Positions 53,009 through 62,376 are shown, counted from the first letter of the stretch. The stretch: DNA of 64,000 nt from Paracoccaceae bacterium (GCA_027489375.1 JAIXZW010000021.1:294539-358538); one strand, 5' to 3'. Program-made: numbers and translations. Notes: generated from the sequence alone by a model not told the origin.

Positions 53009-53754
53009 AGCAGGCTCCAGTCGTCGCCCGTGGCGATCTTGCCGCCTGTGGTGACGGTCGCGTAAAGGCCGAAATCCTGATGGCCGAAATGGCCCTCAAG
53101 CGCTTTCAGCGTGTCGGCGTTGCTTACGCCGGTGTCGGGCTCGACCGTGGTGGCCGAGCAGCGGGTGATGCGTTCGCGGATGGTGAGCGTGGCCTCGCCG
53201 ATGCGGATTTGCCGCCCGATCCAGTCCCATTCGCTCCACGCAGGCGCTCCGTCGAGCCAGAGGTTGCCGCGCCAGCGGTGGATCGACAGGTCATGCCCCA
53301 TGCGGGCCGAAAGATCGGCGAGCGAGGCGCGGTTCAGGATCGCGACAGACGGAAAATCGCTGTCGGTCATGCCGCGCCCCGCGCTGACGATTGCCGCAGG
53401 CTGCGCACGGTTCGCGGGGTTCAGGGGTGCGACCCAGTCGAGGAAACGCGGCAGGTCGGCGGCATCGTCGGGACGGAAGGTCAGCGTGCCACGGTCGGGG
53501 TGGTGCAGGGTGACGGTTCCCGTCGCCTCGTCCAGCTCCGATGTGATCGCCATGAGGGCAGGGGCTTTCGCCGCACGGGCAAAGTTGACGCAAGGGTTCC
53601 ACCCCTCGACCAGCTTTGCCGCCTCGTGCGCCACGGCCCAGTGACGGTCCCACGGCAGACACGCGCCCGCCAAAAGACGAACGGACGCGAGTGTCTCGCG
53701 TCCGTGTCCCTTGATCGGGTGGCGGCAGATGTCGGTCAGCCGCCCGCCTGTCAT
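53005..53754 (-). CDS. MOSC-domain protein between yidC and engB
   Basis: A 249-residue protein with an N-terminal MOSC beta-barrel (LTDICRHPIKGHGRETLASVRL) and the MOSC core. The core includes FPSVAILNRASLADLSARMG, LDGAPAWSEWDWIGRQIRIG and TRCSATTVEPDTGVSNADTL, with the conserved Cys in RCSATT. MOSC proteins bind sulfur or molybdenum-cofactor sulfur; the substrate is unknown. Both ends overlap neighbours by ATGA (yidC before, engB after), so it is firmly part of this operon. The link to membrane insertion and ribosome assembly is not obvious. Confidence 0.9.
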   Translation of the reverse strand: MTGGRLTDICRHPIKGHGRETLASVRLLAGACLPWDRHWAVAHEAAKLVEGWNPCVNFARAAKAPALMAITSELDEATGTVTLHHPDRGTLTFRPDDAADLPRFLDWVAPLNPANRAQPAAIVSAGRGMTDSDFPSVAILNRASLADLSARMGHDLSIHRWRGNLWLDGAPAWSEWDWIGRQIRIGEATLTIRERITRCSATTVEPDTGVSNADTLKALEGHFGHQDFGLYATVTTGGKIATGDDWSLL

Positions 53755-55589
53755 TTCTTGGCCTTGCCCTTCGGCGCCGCGGGGCTGTTCGCCGCGGCGG
53801 CGGCGGGCTTTTTCTTGAAGCCCGACCGGATGTTGCCGAAGATGTCCGGCTTGTGCCCGTGGCTGCGCATGATGATGTATTGCTGGGCAAAGGTGATGAT
53901 GTTGTTCGTGATCCAGTAGACCACGAGGCCCGAGGCGAAGCTGCCGAGCATGAACATGAAGATCCACGGCATGTAGCTGAAGATCTGCTGCTGCACCGGA
54001 TCGGCGGGTGCGGGGTTCAGCTTCTGTTGCAGCCACATGGTGATGCCGAGCAGGATCGGCAGCACGCCGATGAAGATCGTCGCCATCAGCGAGGGATGCG
54101 GCGGCGGAGCCCAGGGCAGCAGGCCGAAGAAGTTGTAGAGCGAGGACGGATCGGGGGCCGAAAGGTCCTTGAGCCAGCCGAAGAACGGCGCGTGACGCAG
54201 TTCGATGGTGACGAAGATCACCTTGTAGAGCGAGAAGAAGATCGGGATCTGGATCAGCACGGGCAGACAGCCCGCCGCCGGATTGACCTTTTTCTCTTTG
54301 TAAAGCTGCATCATCTCGCGTTGCAGCTTTTGTTTGTCCTCGCCCACGCGCTCTTTCAGCGCTTCGAGTTCGGGTTGCAGCTCCTTCATCTTGGCCATGC
54401 TGACATAGGATTTGTAGGCCAGCGGCAGGACGAGGAGTTTGAGCACGAAGGTCAGGGCGATGATCGACAGGCCCATGTTGCCAAGGAAGCCGTGCAGGAA
54501 GTGCAGCACGGTGAAGATCGGCTTGGTGAAGAAGTAGAACCAGCCCCAGTCGATGGAATCGATGAAGCCCGGAACATTGGCGTCCTTTTCATAGGCGCGG
54601 ATCGTTTCCCATTCCTTGGCACCGGCGAAAAGGCGGGTGGTCGAGGTGATGGTGGCGCCGGGGGCCACGGTCTGGACGGGGTGGCGCGTCTCGGTCTGGT
54701 AGATTTCGGCCGAGGGGACGAATTTGGTGACGGCGGTGAAGGGCTGGCCCTGTTCGGGGATCAGCGTGGTCATCCAGTATTTGTCGGTAAAGCCGATCCA
54801 GCCGTCCTTGGCCGCTTCCAGAACCTGTGCCTGCGCGCCTTCGCGTTCGACGGCGGGCAGATCTTCGAGGTCCTTGTACTTCTCTTCGTGCAGCGTGCCG
54901 TCGGTGCGGCCGACGATGCCTTCGTGCAGGACGTAATAGCCTTGCAGACCTGCGGGTTTGCCGTGGCGTGCGACGATGCCATAGGGGAAGAGGCTCGCCG
55001 CGGCAGCGCCGGTGTTGGCGACCGAATCCGTGATGGTGAACATGAAGCGGTCATCGACCGAGATGTCGCGGGTGAAGGTCAGGCCCTTGCTGTTCGTCCA
55101 GGTCAGCGTGACCGGCGTTTCGGGCGAAAGGGTGTCGCCCTTGGCAAGGGTCCACTGCGTCTTGGCATTGGGCAGGTCGGCAGGATCGGTGCCCTGACCC
55201 GCGCCCCAGCCGAAGACGGCGTAATAGGGGTGGTCCTGACCCACGGGCGACAAGAGGCGGACCATGGGCGAGGTCGGGTCCAGCGTCTCGCGATAGGTTT
55301 TCAGCGACAGATCGTCGATCCGGCCACCCAGCAGCGAGATGGAGCCTGCAAGGCGCGGCGTGTCGACGGTCAGGCGCGGCGCTTCGGGAAGCGGTTCGGC
55401 CACGTCGGTCGTGCCATTGGTCGCGGCGGGTGCCGCCGTGGCGGCGGGTGCCTCGGTTTCCGTGACGGCGGTCAGGTTGGCATCGGGTGCCGTCACGGGA
55501 TCGGCGGGCGGGAAGAAGAAGAACCAGCCGAGGATCACGAGGAAGCTCAGCACGGTTGCGAGCAGGAGGTTCTTGTTCTGATCGTCCAT
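53751..55589 (-). CDS. yidC: Membrane protein insertase YidC
   Basis: Inserts and folds inner-membrane proteins, with or without SecYEG. The 612-residue protein has the first membrane helix at about residues 9-27, a large periplasmic beta-sandwich, and the conserved C-terminal core of five helices (PLAYKSYVSMAKMKELQPEL, then MMQLYKEKKVNPAAGCLPVL). The C-terminus is Lys/Ala-rich. I chose the ATG at 55589 (MDDQNKNLLLATV); an upstream in-frame start adds twenty residues not expected. An Ala/Thr/Pro-rich linker between helix one and the periplasmic domain is longer than in E. coli. Confidence 0.97.
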   Translation of the reverse strand: MDDQNKNLLLATVLSFLVILGWFFFFPPADPVTAPDANLTAVTETEAPAATAAPAATNGTTDVAEPLPEAPRLTVDTPRLAGSISLLGGRIDDLSLKTYRETLDPTSPMVRLLSPVGQDHPYYAVFGWGAGQGTDPADLPNAKTQWTLAKGDTLSPETPVTLTWTNSKGLTFTRDISVDDRFMFTITDSVANTGAAAASLFPYGIVARHGKPAGLQGYYVLHEGIVGRTDGTLHEEKYKDLEDLPAVEREGAQAQVLEAAKDGWIGFTDKYWMTTLIPEQGQPFTAVTKFVPSAEIYQTETRHPVQTVAPGATITSTTRLFAGAKEWETIRAYEKDANVPGFIDSIDWGWFYFFTKPIFTVLHFLHGFLGNMGLSIIALTFVLKLLVLPLAYKSYVSMAKMKELQPELEALKERVGEDKQKLQREMMQLYKEKKVNPAAGCLPVLIQIPIFFSLYKVIFVTIELRHAPFFGWLKDLSAPDPSSLYNFFGLLPWAPPPHPSLMATIFIGVLPILLGITMWLQQKLNPAPADPVQQQIFSYMPWIFMFMLGSFASGLVVYWITNNIITFAQQYIIMRSHGHKPDIFGNIRSGFKKKPAAAAANSPAAPKGKAKK

Positions 55590-55710
55590 CGGGACAGCCA
55601 CCGTTTCCTGAAAAATGGGTCTGCGGTGCTTCAACAGAAGGGGGGCCAAAGGTCAAGGGCTTTGGGCGCGGCGGTCCGGTCACTCTGCGGTGACGACGCG
55701 CCTTTTGCCG

Positions 55711-55740
55711 CTTCCTCTCGCCCCAAATATCCTCGGGGGG
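55711..55740 (-). repeat. Dispersed intergenic repeat core, copy 11
   Basis: Identical over 30 bases to copy 4 (8901-8930). Followed by GCCGCGCGCCTTGCGCGGC and GGGGGGCAGACAGCCCCCC palindromes up to about 55784, next to the ttcA stop. Confidence 0.9.
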
Positions 55741-55788
55741 AGCCGCGCGCCTTGCGCGGCGTGGGGGGCAGACAGCCCCCCTGCGCGC

Positions 55789-56682
55789 TTACCGCAATTG
55801 CGGCGGCAGGCCGTCATCGCTGCCCGCAGGTGCCGCCCCCGTGGCGAGGTTGAGGAAATCGAACAGGTTCGGGTCGGCAAGGTGCGAGGGGCGCACGTTC
55901 ATCAGCGCGCGGAACATGACCTGACGGCGACCGGGCGAGCGGGTTTCCCATTCGTCGAGCAGTTTCTTGACCTGCGCGCGCTGCAACCCCTCCTGGCTGC
56001 CGCAAAGGTCGCAAGGGATGATCGGGTAGTTCATGGCGCGGGCGAATTTGCCGCAATCCTCTTCCGCGACAAAGGCGAGGGGGCGGAAGAGCATAAGATC
56101 GCCATCCTCGTTCACCAGTTTCGGCGGCATCGACGCAAGGCGGCCGCCGTGAAACAAGTTCATGAAGAAGGTTTCGAGGATGTCGTCGCGGTGGTGGCCG
56201 AGGACGACCGCCGAACACCCCTCTTCCCGCGCGATGCGGTAGAGGTTGCCGCGCCTCAGCCGCGAGCAGAGGGCGCAATAGGTGCGGCCTTGGGGCACCT
56301 TGTCCACCACGATGGAATAGGTGTCCTGATATTCGATGCGATGCGGCACGCCCATCCTTGTCAGGAACTCGGGCAGGACGGTTGCCGGAAACCCCGGCTG
56401 GCCCTGATCGAGGTTGCAGGCGAGCAATTCGACCGGCAGCAGGCCGCGCCATTTCAATTCATGCAGCACGGCAAGCAGCGTGTAGCTGTCCTTGCCGCCC
56501 GACAGGCAGACGAGCCAGCGGTCGCCGCGCTTCACCATGCCATAGGTATCCATCGCCTCGCGCACCTGCCGCACGATGCGTTTCCTGAGCTTCTTGAACT
56601 CGGTCGACGAGGGCGCGCCGTGGAACAGCGGGTGGATGTCATCGGGGCTGTCGGTGCCGATATCGTCGGAGTCGTCGAGCAT
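55789..56682 (-). CDS. ttcA: tRNA 2-thiocytidine(32) synthetase TtcA
   Basis: Thiolates cytidine 32 in certain tRNAs. The 297-residue protein has the PP-loop SGGKDS at residues 61-66 and the two Cys pairs that hold an Fe-S cluster, C136-x2-C139 (TYCALC) and C224-x2-C227 (PCDLC), plus [14 protein letters not shown]. The acidic N-terminus and the 40-residue C-terminal tail are typical for alphaproteobacteria. A G/C-rich repeat separates it from yidC. It is divergent from the DUF3833 lipoprotein gene. Confidence 0.95.
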   Translation of the reverse strand: MLDDSDDIGTDSPDDIHPLFHGAPSSTEFKKLRKRIVRQVREAMDTYGMVKRGDRWLVCLSGGKDSYTLLAVLHELKWRGLLPVELLACNLDQGQPGFPATVLPEFLTRMGVPHRIEYQDTYSIVVDKVPQGRTYCALCSRLRRGNLYRIAREEGCSAVVLGHHRDDILETFFMNLFHGGRLASMPPKLVNEDGDLMLFRPLAFVAEEDCGKFARAMNYPIIPCDLCGSQEGLQRAQVKKLLDEWETRSPGRRQVMFRALMNVRPSHLADPNLFDFLNLATGAAPAGSDDGLPPQLR

Positions 56683-56811
56683 GGGCTGATCCTCGGGGCG
56701 CGCGTGCGGGCGGGGTCGTAATGGGCAGGCTGGTGATATGGCAGGGAAAGCGGCTTTCGGCAATCCGCCCGCGCCTGCACCGCGTATAAGAGGAAAGCGG
56801 AGGGTTTGGCG

Positions 56812-57378
56812 ATGCGGATGGCAGTGGCGGGTCTGGTGGCGGGCTTCGGGGTTCTGACGGTTCTGGCGGGATGCACGGGCAAGCCCGCCCTGACCGATGC
56901 GGCGATGACGGACCGCGACTTTGCGCTGGAAGAGTTCTTCGACGGAAAGCTTGTCGCGCGGGGGCAGTTTCAAGACATCTTCGGCACGGTGCGGCGGCAG
57001 TTCACCGTGCAGATCGCAGGCGACTGGGATGGCGAGCGGCTGCGGTTGGTCGAAGATTTCGTCTATGAGGACGGCTCGACCGAGCAGCGGGTCTGGACCC
57101 TGAGGAAGGTGGGCGAGGATGGGCCGGATCAGGCGTGGGAGGGCACCGCGCCCGGCGTGATCGGCGTGGCCAAGGGGCAGGAAAAGGGCGACCGTTTCAA
57201 CTGGCGCTACACCATCGACCTGCCCGTGCCGAGCGCGGATGGCAAGGCCGAGACGATGCGCGTCAGCTTTGACGACTGGATGTGGTTGCAGGACGAGCGG
57301 CATCTGTTCAACCGCGCCTATATGAAGCGCTGGGGTGTCGATGTGGGCGATGTGTCGATCAGTTTTGCGAAGCGGTAG
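56812..57378 (+). CDS. DUF3833 lipoprotein
   Basis: A 188-residue lipoprotein precursor: signal peptide with the lipobox VLAGC, the acylated Cys at residue 21. The body matches DUF3833: [20 protein letters not shown] near the start of the mature part, [20 protein letters not shown], and the closing [20 protein letters not shown]. Homologues form a barrel-like domain of unknown function, sometimes near cyclopropane fatty-acid synthase genes, which are not seen here. GGAGGG lies seven bases before the ATG at 56812. It is convergent with yidD. Confidence 0.9.
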   Translation: MRMAVAGLVAGFGVLTVLAGCTGKPALTDAAMTDRDFALEEFFDGKLVARGQFQDIFGTVRRQFTVQIAGDWDGERLRLVEDFVYEDGSTEQRVWTLRKVGEDGPDQAWEGTAPGVIGVAKGQEKGDRFNWRYTIDLPVPSADGKAETMRVSFDDWMWLQDERHLFNRAYMKRWGVDVGDVSISFAKR

Positions 57379-57453
57379 TCCGAACCTTTTGCGAAGATCG
57401 GCGCGTTAGCGAATAGGGCGGGGCGGTGGACGCCGCCGGGGCGCCGCCCCGGA

Positions 57454-57480
57454 CCCCGGAGTATTTGCGCAAGGATGAAG
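57454..57480 (+). repeat. Dispersed intergenic repeat core, copy 12
   Basis: CCCCGGAGTATTTGCGCAAG then GATGAAG, preceded by the hairpin GGGGCGCCGCCCC. Between the convergent DUF3833 and yidD genes. Confidence 0.85.
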
Positions 57481-57488
57481 CGGGTGGA

Positions 57489-57740
57489 TCAGCCCTTGGC
57501 CCTGTCGTGCTGCGGATCGGAACCCGGCACGGGATCGTAGCCGTGCCCGCCCCAAGGGTGGCAGCGGCAGATGCGGTGGAGGGTGAGGTAGCCGCCCTTC
57601 AGCCCCCCGTGGCGTTCAAGCGCCTCGAGCGCATAGGCCGAGCAGGTCGGCTGGTAGCGGCAGCCGTGGCCGACCCAGGGCGACAGGATCAGGCGATAGG
57701 CCTTTACCGGAAGTGCTAAGAGGCGGGCGAGGGGGGTCAC
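57489..57740 (-). CDS. yidD: Membrane protein insertion efficiency factor YidD
   Basis: A short amphipathic protein of 83 residues that assists YidC. The family motifs AYRLILSPWVGHGCRYQPTC followed by SAYALEALERHGGLKGGYLT and RICRCHPWGGHGYDPVP are all present, including the three conserved cysteines. The start is GTG at 57740, overlapping the rnpA stop by GTGA. The order rpmH-rnpA-yidD is the usual one; yidC follows further along the same strand after ttcA. Confidence 0.95.
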   Translation of the reverse strand: MTPLARLLALPVKAYRLILSPWVGHGCRYQPTCSAYALEALERHGGLKGGYLTLHRICRCHPWGGHGYDPVPGSDPQHDRAKG

Positions 57741-58156
57741 TTGCCACCCTCGCGGTGCACCGAGCGCAGGGCGAGTTCGAGATCGGCAATAAGATCGGTG
57801 AAGGGGCGGGAGACGGTCGCTTGCGGGCGGGCGACGAGCACGTAGTCCCAGCCCTGTTTCGCCAAGGCGGGAAGGACGGCCCGCGCAACTTCGCGCAGGC
57901 GGCGCTTGGCGCGATTGCGGAAGACGGCGTTGCCGATCTTCTTGGAGGCGGTGAAGCCCACGCGCACGGCGGGGCTGTCGTCGCCGCGATTGCGCGCCTG
58001 CAACAGGAAGCCGCCCGTCCCCTGCCTGCGGGCCGAGGCGGCGCGCAGGAAATCGGGGCGGTTGCGAATCGTCTCGAGCGGGCAAAGCGAAACCGCCGGG
58101 GGAACCCCGGGCGTATCGGCGCTGTTGCCTTGGCCCGTTTCCTCCGGCGGTGTCAT
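57737..58156 (-). CDS. rnpA: Ribonuclease P protein component
   Basis: The protein subunit of RNase P, which matures tRNA 5' ends. At 139 residues it is a little longer than usual because of an N-terminal extension of about 25 residues. The core shows RNRPDFLRAAS, VRVGFTASKKIGNAVFRNRA followed by KRRLREV, the RNR signature that binds the RNA. The ATG at 58156 is the first in frame; initiation at a later codon cannot be excluded. It lies 48 bases after rpmH and overlaps yidD. Confidence 0.95.
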   Translation of the reverse strand: MTPPEETGQGNSADTPGVPPAVSLCPLETIRNRPDFLRAASARRQGTGGFLLQARNRGDDSPAVRVGFTASKKIGNAVFRNRAKRRLREVARAVLPALAKQGWDYVLVARPQATVSRPFTDLIADLELALRSVHREGGK

Positions 58157-58204
58157 GACGTCATCCGCATGTCGGCCCCGATTGCAGGGGGCCTGCTCGC
58201 GAAA

Positions 58205-58339
58205 TCAGGCGGACAGGCGCTTGCGGCCCTTGGCGCGGCGGGCTGCCAGCACAAGACGGCCACCTTTGGTCGCCATGCGGGCGCGGAACCCGTGGCGGCG
58301 CTTGCGGACCAGGTTCGACGGTTGGTAAGTGCGCTTCAT
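58205..58339 (-). CDS. rpmH: 50S ribosomal protein L34
   Basis: A 44-residue, very basic ribosomal protein. [20 protein letters not shown] followed by [20 protein letters not shown] is the full conserved sequence. It heads the rpmH-rnpA-yidD transcript. CGGAGAGCCGCG lies just before the ATG as ribosome site. No dnaA gene lies nearby, so this is not evidence for an origin. Confidence 0.98.
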   Translation of the reverse strand: MKRTYQPSNLVRKRRHGFRARMATKGGRLVLAARRAKGRKRLSA

Positions 58340-58557
58340 CGCGGCTCTCCGTATTGTCAACGCAACGCAAACCCTGACGGATTCGAGCGCCGCTTTATTC
58401 GAGACCCGTCCTTTAAGGTCGGTCGCAGGGCAAGTCAACGCGAGGAATGCGGTTTTCGGGCAAGAAAACGCATCCGTGGCGGGCTGGGCGGCAGGGCATG
58501 TGCACGCCTGCGTGACTCATCTGGCATCGGCGGGCGGAAAGCACCATCCTTGGCGGC

Positions 58558-59301
58558 ATGACAACGCCCGATCCCTTGCCCCGGCCCCCCAAGCCCGCAT
58601 CGCGGCTGCGCGTGATTCCCGCGCTGGTCCTGCTGGCGGTTGCGGTGGCGGGGGCCATCTGGCTGCGCGACGATCTGGGGTTCGAGGCGCTGGCACGGCA
58701 TCGGGCCGAGCTCATTGCCTTTCGTGATGCGCATTACGGGGCGGGCGTTGCCGTCTTTATGCTGGCCTATATCGCCATCGTCGCCTTCAGCCTGCCGGGG
58801 GCGACGGTGGCCACATTGACGGGCGGGTTCCTGTTCGGTCTGTTTCCGGGGGTGATCTTCAACCTGACCTCGGCCAGCATCGGGGCGATGCTGCTGTTTC
58901 TGGCGGTGCGGGCGGGGTTCGGCGCGGGGATGGAGGCGCGGATCGCGCGGCATGGCGGCAAGGTGGCGCGCGTCCGTGCGGCACTGGCGCGGAACGAATG
59001 GGAGGTGCTCTTCCTGATCCGCGTGACACCTGTGGTGCCGTTTTTCGTGGCGAATCTGCTGCCTGCGCTGCTCAACATCTCGTTCGTGAAGTTTGCCGTG
59101 ACCACGGTGCTCGGCATCCTGCCCGGTGCGCTGGTTCTGACCTCGGTCGGGTCGGGGCTGGGCGAGGTGTTCGAGGTGGGGGGCGTGCCGGACCTGATGG
59201 TCTTCTTGCGGCCTGCGGTGGCCTTGCCCGTGGCGGGGCTGGTGGTTCTGGGTGTGATGCCGATCGTGCTGCGGTCATGGCGCGAGCGGCGGAAAGGGTA
59301 A
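58558..59301 (+). CDS. TVP38/TMEM64-family membrane protein
   Basis: A 247-residue inner-membrane protein of the DedA-related VTT superfamily with about five to six helices. The family signature is visible as FSLPGATVATLTGGFLFG, followed by ASIGAMLLFLAVRAGFG and RVTPVVPFFVANLLPALLNI. Proposed roles for the superfamily are lipid scrambling or small-molecule transport; the role here is unknown. The stop is three bases before a disulfide-reductase gene, a pairing also seen as a gene fusion in other bacteria. Confidence 0.9.
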   Translation: MTTPDPLPRPPKPASRLRVIPALVLLAVAVAGAIWLRDDLGFEALARHRAELIAFRDAHYGAGVAVFMLAYIAIVAFSLPGATVATLTGGFLFGLFPGVIFNLTSASIGAMLLFLAVRAGFGAGMEARIARHGGKVARVRAALARNEWEVLFLIRVTPVVPFFVANLLPALLNISFVKFAVTTVLGILPGALVLTSVGSGLGEVFEVGGVPDLMVFLRPAVALPVAGLVVLGVMPIVLRSWRERRKG

Positions 59302-59304
59302 GTC

Positions 59305-60723
59305 ATGGAACGGATCAGGACGGATATCTGCGTCATCGGGGCCGGATCGGGCGGGCTGTCGGTCGCGGCGGGGGCGGTGCAGATGGGCGCGCGGGTCGTG
59401 CTGGTCGAAGGGGCGGAAATGGGGGGGGATTGCCTGAATACGGGCTGCGTGCCGTCAAAGGCGCTGATCGCTTCGGCCCATGTCGCGGCGGTGATGCGGG
59501 GGGCGGGGGCTTTCGGCATCGGCGCGGTGGAGCCTGCGGTGGATTTCGGCGCGGTGAAGGACCGTGTGGCGGAGGCTGTCGCCGAGATCGCGCCGCATGA
59601 TTCGGCGGAGCGGTTCGAGGGGCTGGGATGCCGCGTGCTGCGGGGCTGGGCGCGCTTCACCTCGCCGCGCGAGGTGGTGGTGGGGGATGTCACCGTGCGG
59701 GCGCGGCGCTTCGTCATCGCCACGGGGTCGCGGGCGGTGGTGCCGGATATTCCGGGGATCGACACGGTGCCTGTGCTGACCAACGAGACGATCTTCGAGC
59801 TGCGCGAGCGGCCCGCGCATCTTCTGGTGCTCGGCGGCGGTCCGATCGGGATCGAGATGGCGCAGGCACACCTGCGGCTCGGCTCGGCGGTGACGGTGGT
59901 CGAGGCGGGGCGCTGTCTGGGGCGCGAGGATGCGGCGGCGGCGGCGGTGGTGCTGGGGCGCTTGCGTGCCGAGGGGGGCGACATCATCGAAGGCGCGGGC
60001 GTCGTGCGGTTGCGCAGGATGGATGGGGGGATCGAAGCCGTCCTTTCCGATGGCCGCACCCTGACCGGCACGCATCTGCTCGTCGCGGCGGGGCGGCGGG
60101 CAGAGTTGGGGCGGCTCGACCTTGTGGCGGGCGGGGTGGCGCATGACATGGCGGGGGTGAAGCTCACGGCGGGGCTGCGTTCGGTCAGCAATGCGCGCGT
60201 CTATGTGGTGGGCGATGCGGCGGGGCAGGGGCAGTTCACCCATCTTGCGGCCTATCAGGCGGGGGTGGTGATCCGGCAAGCCGTGCTTGGTCTGCCGGCC
60301 AAGGTGCGGGCGGATCATATCCCGCGCGTCACCTATTCGGACCCCGAACTCGCCCAGGTCGGCCCGACCGAGGACGAGGCGCGCGCGCGCTTCGGCGCGG
60401 CGCTTGCCGTCGTGCAGGCGGAGTATGCCAAGAATGACCGCGCCATCGCCACGGGCCGGACCGAGGGCTTTGCCAAGCTTCTGGTCGTGAAGGGGCGGGT
60501 GATCGGGGCGACAGTGGTGGGCGCGGACGCGGGCGAGGGGATCGCACCGCTGGCGCTTGCCGTTGCCACGCGGATGAAGGTTTCGGCCCTTGCTGGCGTG
60601 GTGCTGCCCTATCCGACACTGTCCGAGCTTGGAAAACGCGCGGCGGGAGCCTATTTCGCCCCCAAGCTTTTTGCCAACCCGTGGCTCAAGCGCGTGGTTC
60701 GGCTGGTGCAGCGCCTTCCCTGA
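59305..60723 (+). CDS. FAD-dependent pyridine nucleotide-disulfide oxidoreductase
   Basis: A 472-residue flavoprotein like dihydrolipoyl dehydrogenase and mercuric reductase. The FAD loop is VIGAGSGGLSVAAGA, the redox-active disulfide Cys43-x4-Cys48 is in GGDCLNTGCVPSK, the NAD loop is VLGGGPIGIEMAQ, and the second FAD motif is VYVVGDAAGQGQFTH. The His-Glu pair of the C-terminal interface normally found in lipoamide dehydrogenases is replaced: the segment reads VVLPYPTLSELGKRA, as in the mercuric-reductase-like orphan group. Substrate unknown. It is co-transcribed with the TVP38 gene. Confidence 0.88.
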   Translation: MERIRTDICVIGAGSGGLSVAAGAVQMGARVVLVEGAEMGGDCLNTGCVPSKALIASAHVAAVMRGAGAFGIGAVEPAVDFGAVKDRVAEAVAEIAPHDSAERFEGLGCRVLRGWARFTSPREVVVGDVTVRARRFVIATGSRAVVPDIPGIDTVPVLTNETIFELRERPAHLLVLGGGPIGIEMAQAHLRLGSAVTVVEAGRCLGREDAAAAAVVLGRLRAEGGDIIEGAGVVRLRRMDGGIEAVLSDGRTLTGTHLLVAAGRRAELGRLDLVAGGVAHDMAGVKLTAGLRSVSNARVYVVGDAAGQGQFTHLAAYQAGVVIRQAVLGLPAKVRADHIPRVTYSDPELAQVGPTEDEARARFGAALAVVQAEYAKNDRAIATGRTEGFAKLLVVKGRVIGATVVGADAGEGIAPLALAVATRMKVSALAGVVLPYPTLSELGKRAAGAYFAPKLFANPWLKRVVRLVQRLP

Positions 60724-60724
60724 T

Positions 60725-60752
60725 CCCTTTCACCTTTGCCCAAATACTCTGC
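60725..60752 (-). repeat. Dispersed intergenic repeat core, copy 13
   Basis: On the minus strand CGCAGAGTATTTGGGCAAAG then GTGAAAGG, starting at the base after the reductase stop codon. The flank is GGGGGGTGCAAAACCCCCC. Confidence 0.85.
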
Positions 60753-60891
60753 GGGGGGGGCGGGGGGTGCAAAACCCCCCGCCTTTGGCCGCGGGGGCTA
60801 TGGTCTGTCTTTTACGCCAAGTCTTTGCTAAGGCTTGACACATTGCGGGCAGCGGCAGGGGCCGCGTCTTTCTGGCGGGGTAGGCGACAAG

Positions 60892-62328
60892 GTGGAGCTT
60901 CGGCGTCGCGGCTTTCTGAATACGCTTTCGGGGCGGTTTTTCCTGCTGACCCTCGCCTTCGTCATGCTGGCCGAGGTGCTGATCTTCGTGCCCTCCATCG
61001 CCCGTTTCCGCGCCGATTACCTGCTGCTGCGGCTGGAAAAGGCGCAGATCGCCTCGCTCGCGTTGCTGGCGTCGGACGATGCGAAGGTGAGTGCCTCGCT
61101 CGAGACGGAACTGCTGAAGAACGCCGAGGTGTTCAACGTGGTTCTCCGGCGGGACGAGGTGCGGCAACTGGCGCTGTCGTCTCCGATCCCGCAGCCGATC
61201 CATGCGACCTATGACCTGCGGCAGGCGGGGCCGTGGGAATTGATCCGCGATGCCGCCGCAGTGCTCGTCGACGGGAAGAACCGCGTGATCCGCGTGATCG
61301 GGAACCCTGTGCAGGATGCGGGACTGCTGATCGAGATCACGATGGAGACGGGGCCGTTGCGCAAGGCGATGGTGGAATACGGTCTGCGCATCCTGTTCCT
61401 TTCGGCGCTGATTTCGGGTGTGACCGCGTTCCTGCTGTTTCTGGCGGTGCAGCGCCTGCTGGTCGCACCGATCCGCCGCGTGGTGCGTCATATGGCGGCC
61501 TATGCCGAAGCGCCCGAGGATGCTCGGCGGGTCATCGCGCCTTCGGCCGGAGTGGTCGAGTTGCGCGTGGCGGAAGAAGCCTTGGCCGAGATGCAGACCC
61601 AGTTGACGGGGGCGTTGCGGCAGAAGGAGCGGCTGGCGCAGCTTGGCGGGGCGGTGGCGAAGATCAGCCACGATCTGCGCAACATCCTGACCACGGCGCA
61701 GCTTTTCGCCGACCGGCTGGAGGCGAGCGCCGATCCGGCGGTGGCGCGTGCGGCGCCGAAACTGGTGGGGTCTATTTCCCGCGCGGTCTCGCTTTGCGAA
61801 TCGACACTGGCCTTTGGCAAGGCAGAGGAGCCGCCGCCGCAGTTGAAGCGTCTTCCGTTGCGGGTCTTGGCCGAGGAGGTGGCCGAAGGCGAGGGGTTGA
61901 CGGGCGAAGCTGCCGAGGGCGGGACGGTTTCGGCGGTGATCGACATTCCCGCCGGCCTTGTGATCCGCGCCGATGGCGAACAGTTGCATCGCGTGCTTGG
62001 CAACCTTGTGCGCAATGCGCGGCAGGCGATCGAGGCGACGGGGCAGGCGGGCACCATCGAAATCGCGGGCGGCGAGGACGAGCAGGAGTGGTGGATCCGC
62101 GTCGGCGACACGGGGCCGGGCCTGCCGCCCAAGGCGCGGGAGCATCTGTTTTCCGCCTTTCAGGGCGGGGCGCGCAAGGGCGGAACGGGGCTTGGCCTTG
62201 CCATCGCGGCCGAGCTGGTGCGCGGCCACGGCGGGCGGCTGGAGTTGCAGCGCAGCGATGTGGACGGAACCGAGTTCACGATCCACCTGCCGAAACGGGT
62301 TCTTAACGGAGAAGGTGACGCGCCGTGA
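60892..62328 (+). CDS. Sensor histidine kinase, orphan
   Basis: A 478-residue membrane histidine kinase. Membrane helices lie at about residues 14-35 and 163-187, enclosing a periplasmic sensor region of 130 residues of no recognised type. A HAMP-like segment follows (VQRLLVAPIRRVVRHM). The phospho-acceptor His is at 260 in KISHDLRNILTTAQ, then the N-box NLVRNARQAIE, DTGPGLPP and GGTGLGLAIA. I chose the GTG at 60892, after GTAGGCGACAAG. There is no response regulator gene next to it; tRNA-Arg follows. Confidence 0.9.
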   Translation: MELRRRGFLNTLSGRFFLLTLAFVMLAEVLIFVPSIARFRADYLLLRLEKAQIASLALLASDDAKVSASLETELLKNAEVFNVVLRRDEVRQLALSSPIPQPIHATYDLRQAGPWELIRDAAAVLVDGKNRVIRVIGNPVQDAGLLIEITMETGPLRKAMVEYGLRILFLSALISGVTAFLLFLAVQRLLVAPIRRVVRHMAAYAEAPEDARRVIAPSAGVVELRVAEEALAEMQTQLTGALRQKERLAQLGGAVAKISHDLRNILTTAQLFADRLEASADPAVARAAPKLVGSISRAVSLCESTLAFGKAEEPPPQLKRLPLRVLAEEVAEGEGLTGEAAEGGTVSAVIDIPAGLVIRADGEQLHRVLGNLVRNARQAIEATGQAGTIEIAGGEDEQEWWIRVGDTGPGLPPKAREHLFSAFQGGARKGGTGLGLAIAAELVRGHGGRLELQRSDVDGTEFTIHLPKRVLNGEGDAP

Positions 62329-62376
62329 TTTTCCCGCTTGCAACCCCCTGCGCGTGGGGCTAAACGCAGCCCCAAC

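Noticed and set aside
57489..58339. Replication origin near rpmH-rnpA
   Set aside because: No dnaA, parA/B or DnaA-box cluster is visible; the gene order alone is not enough in alphaproteobacteria.
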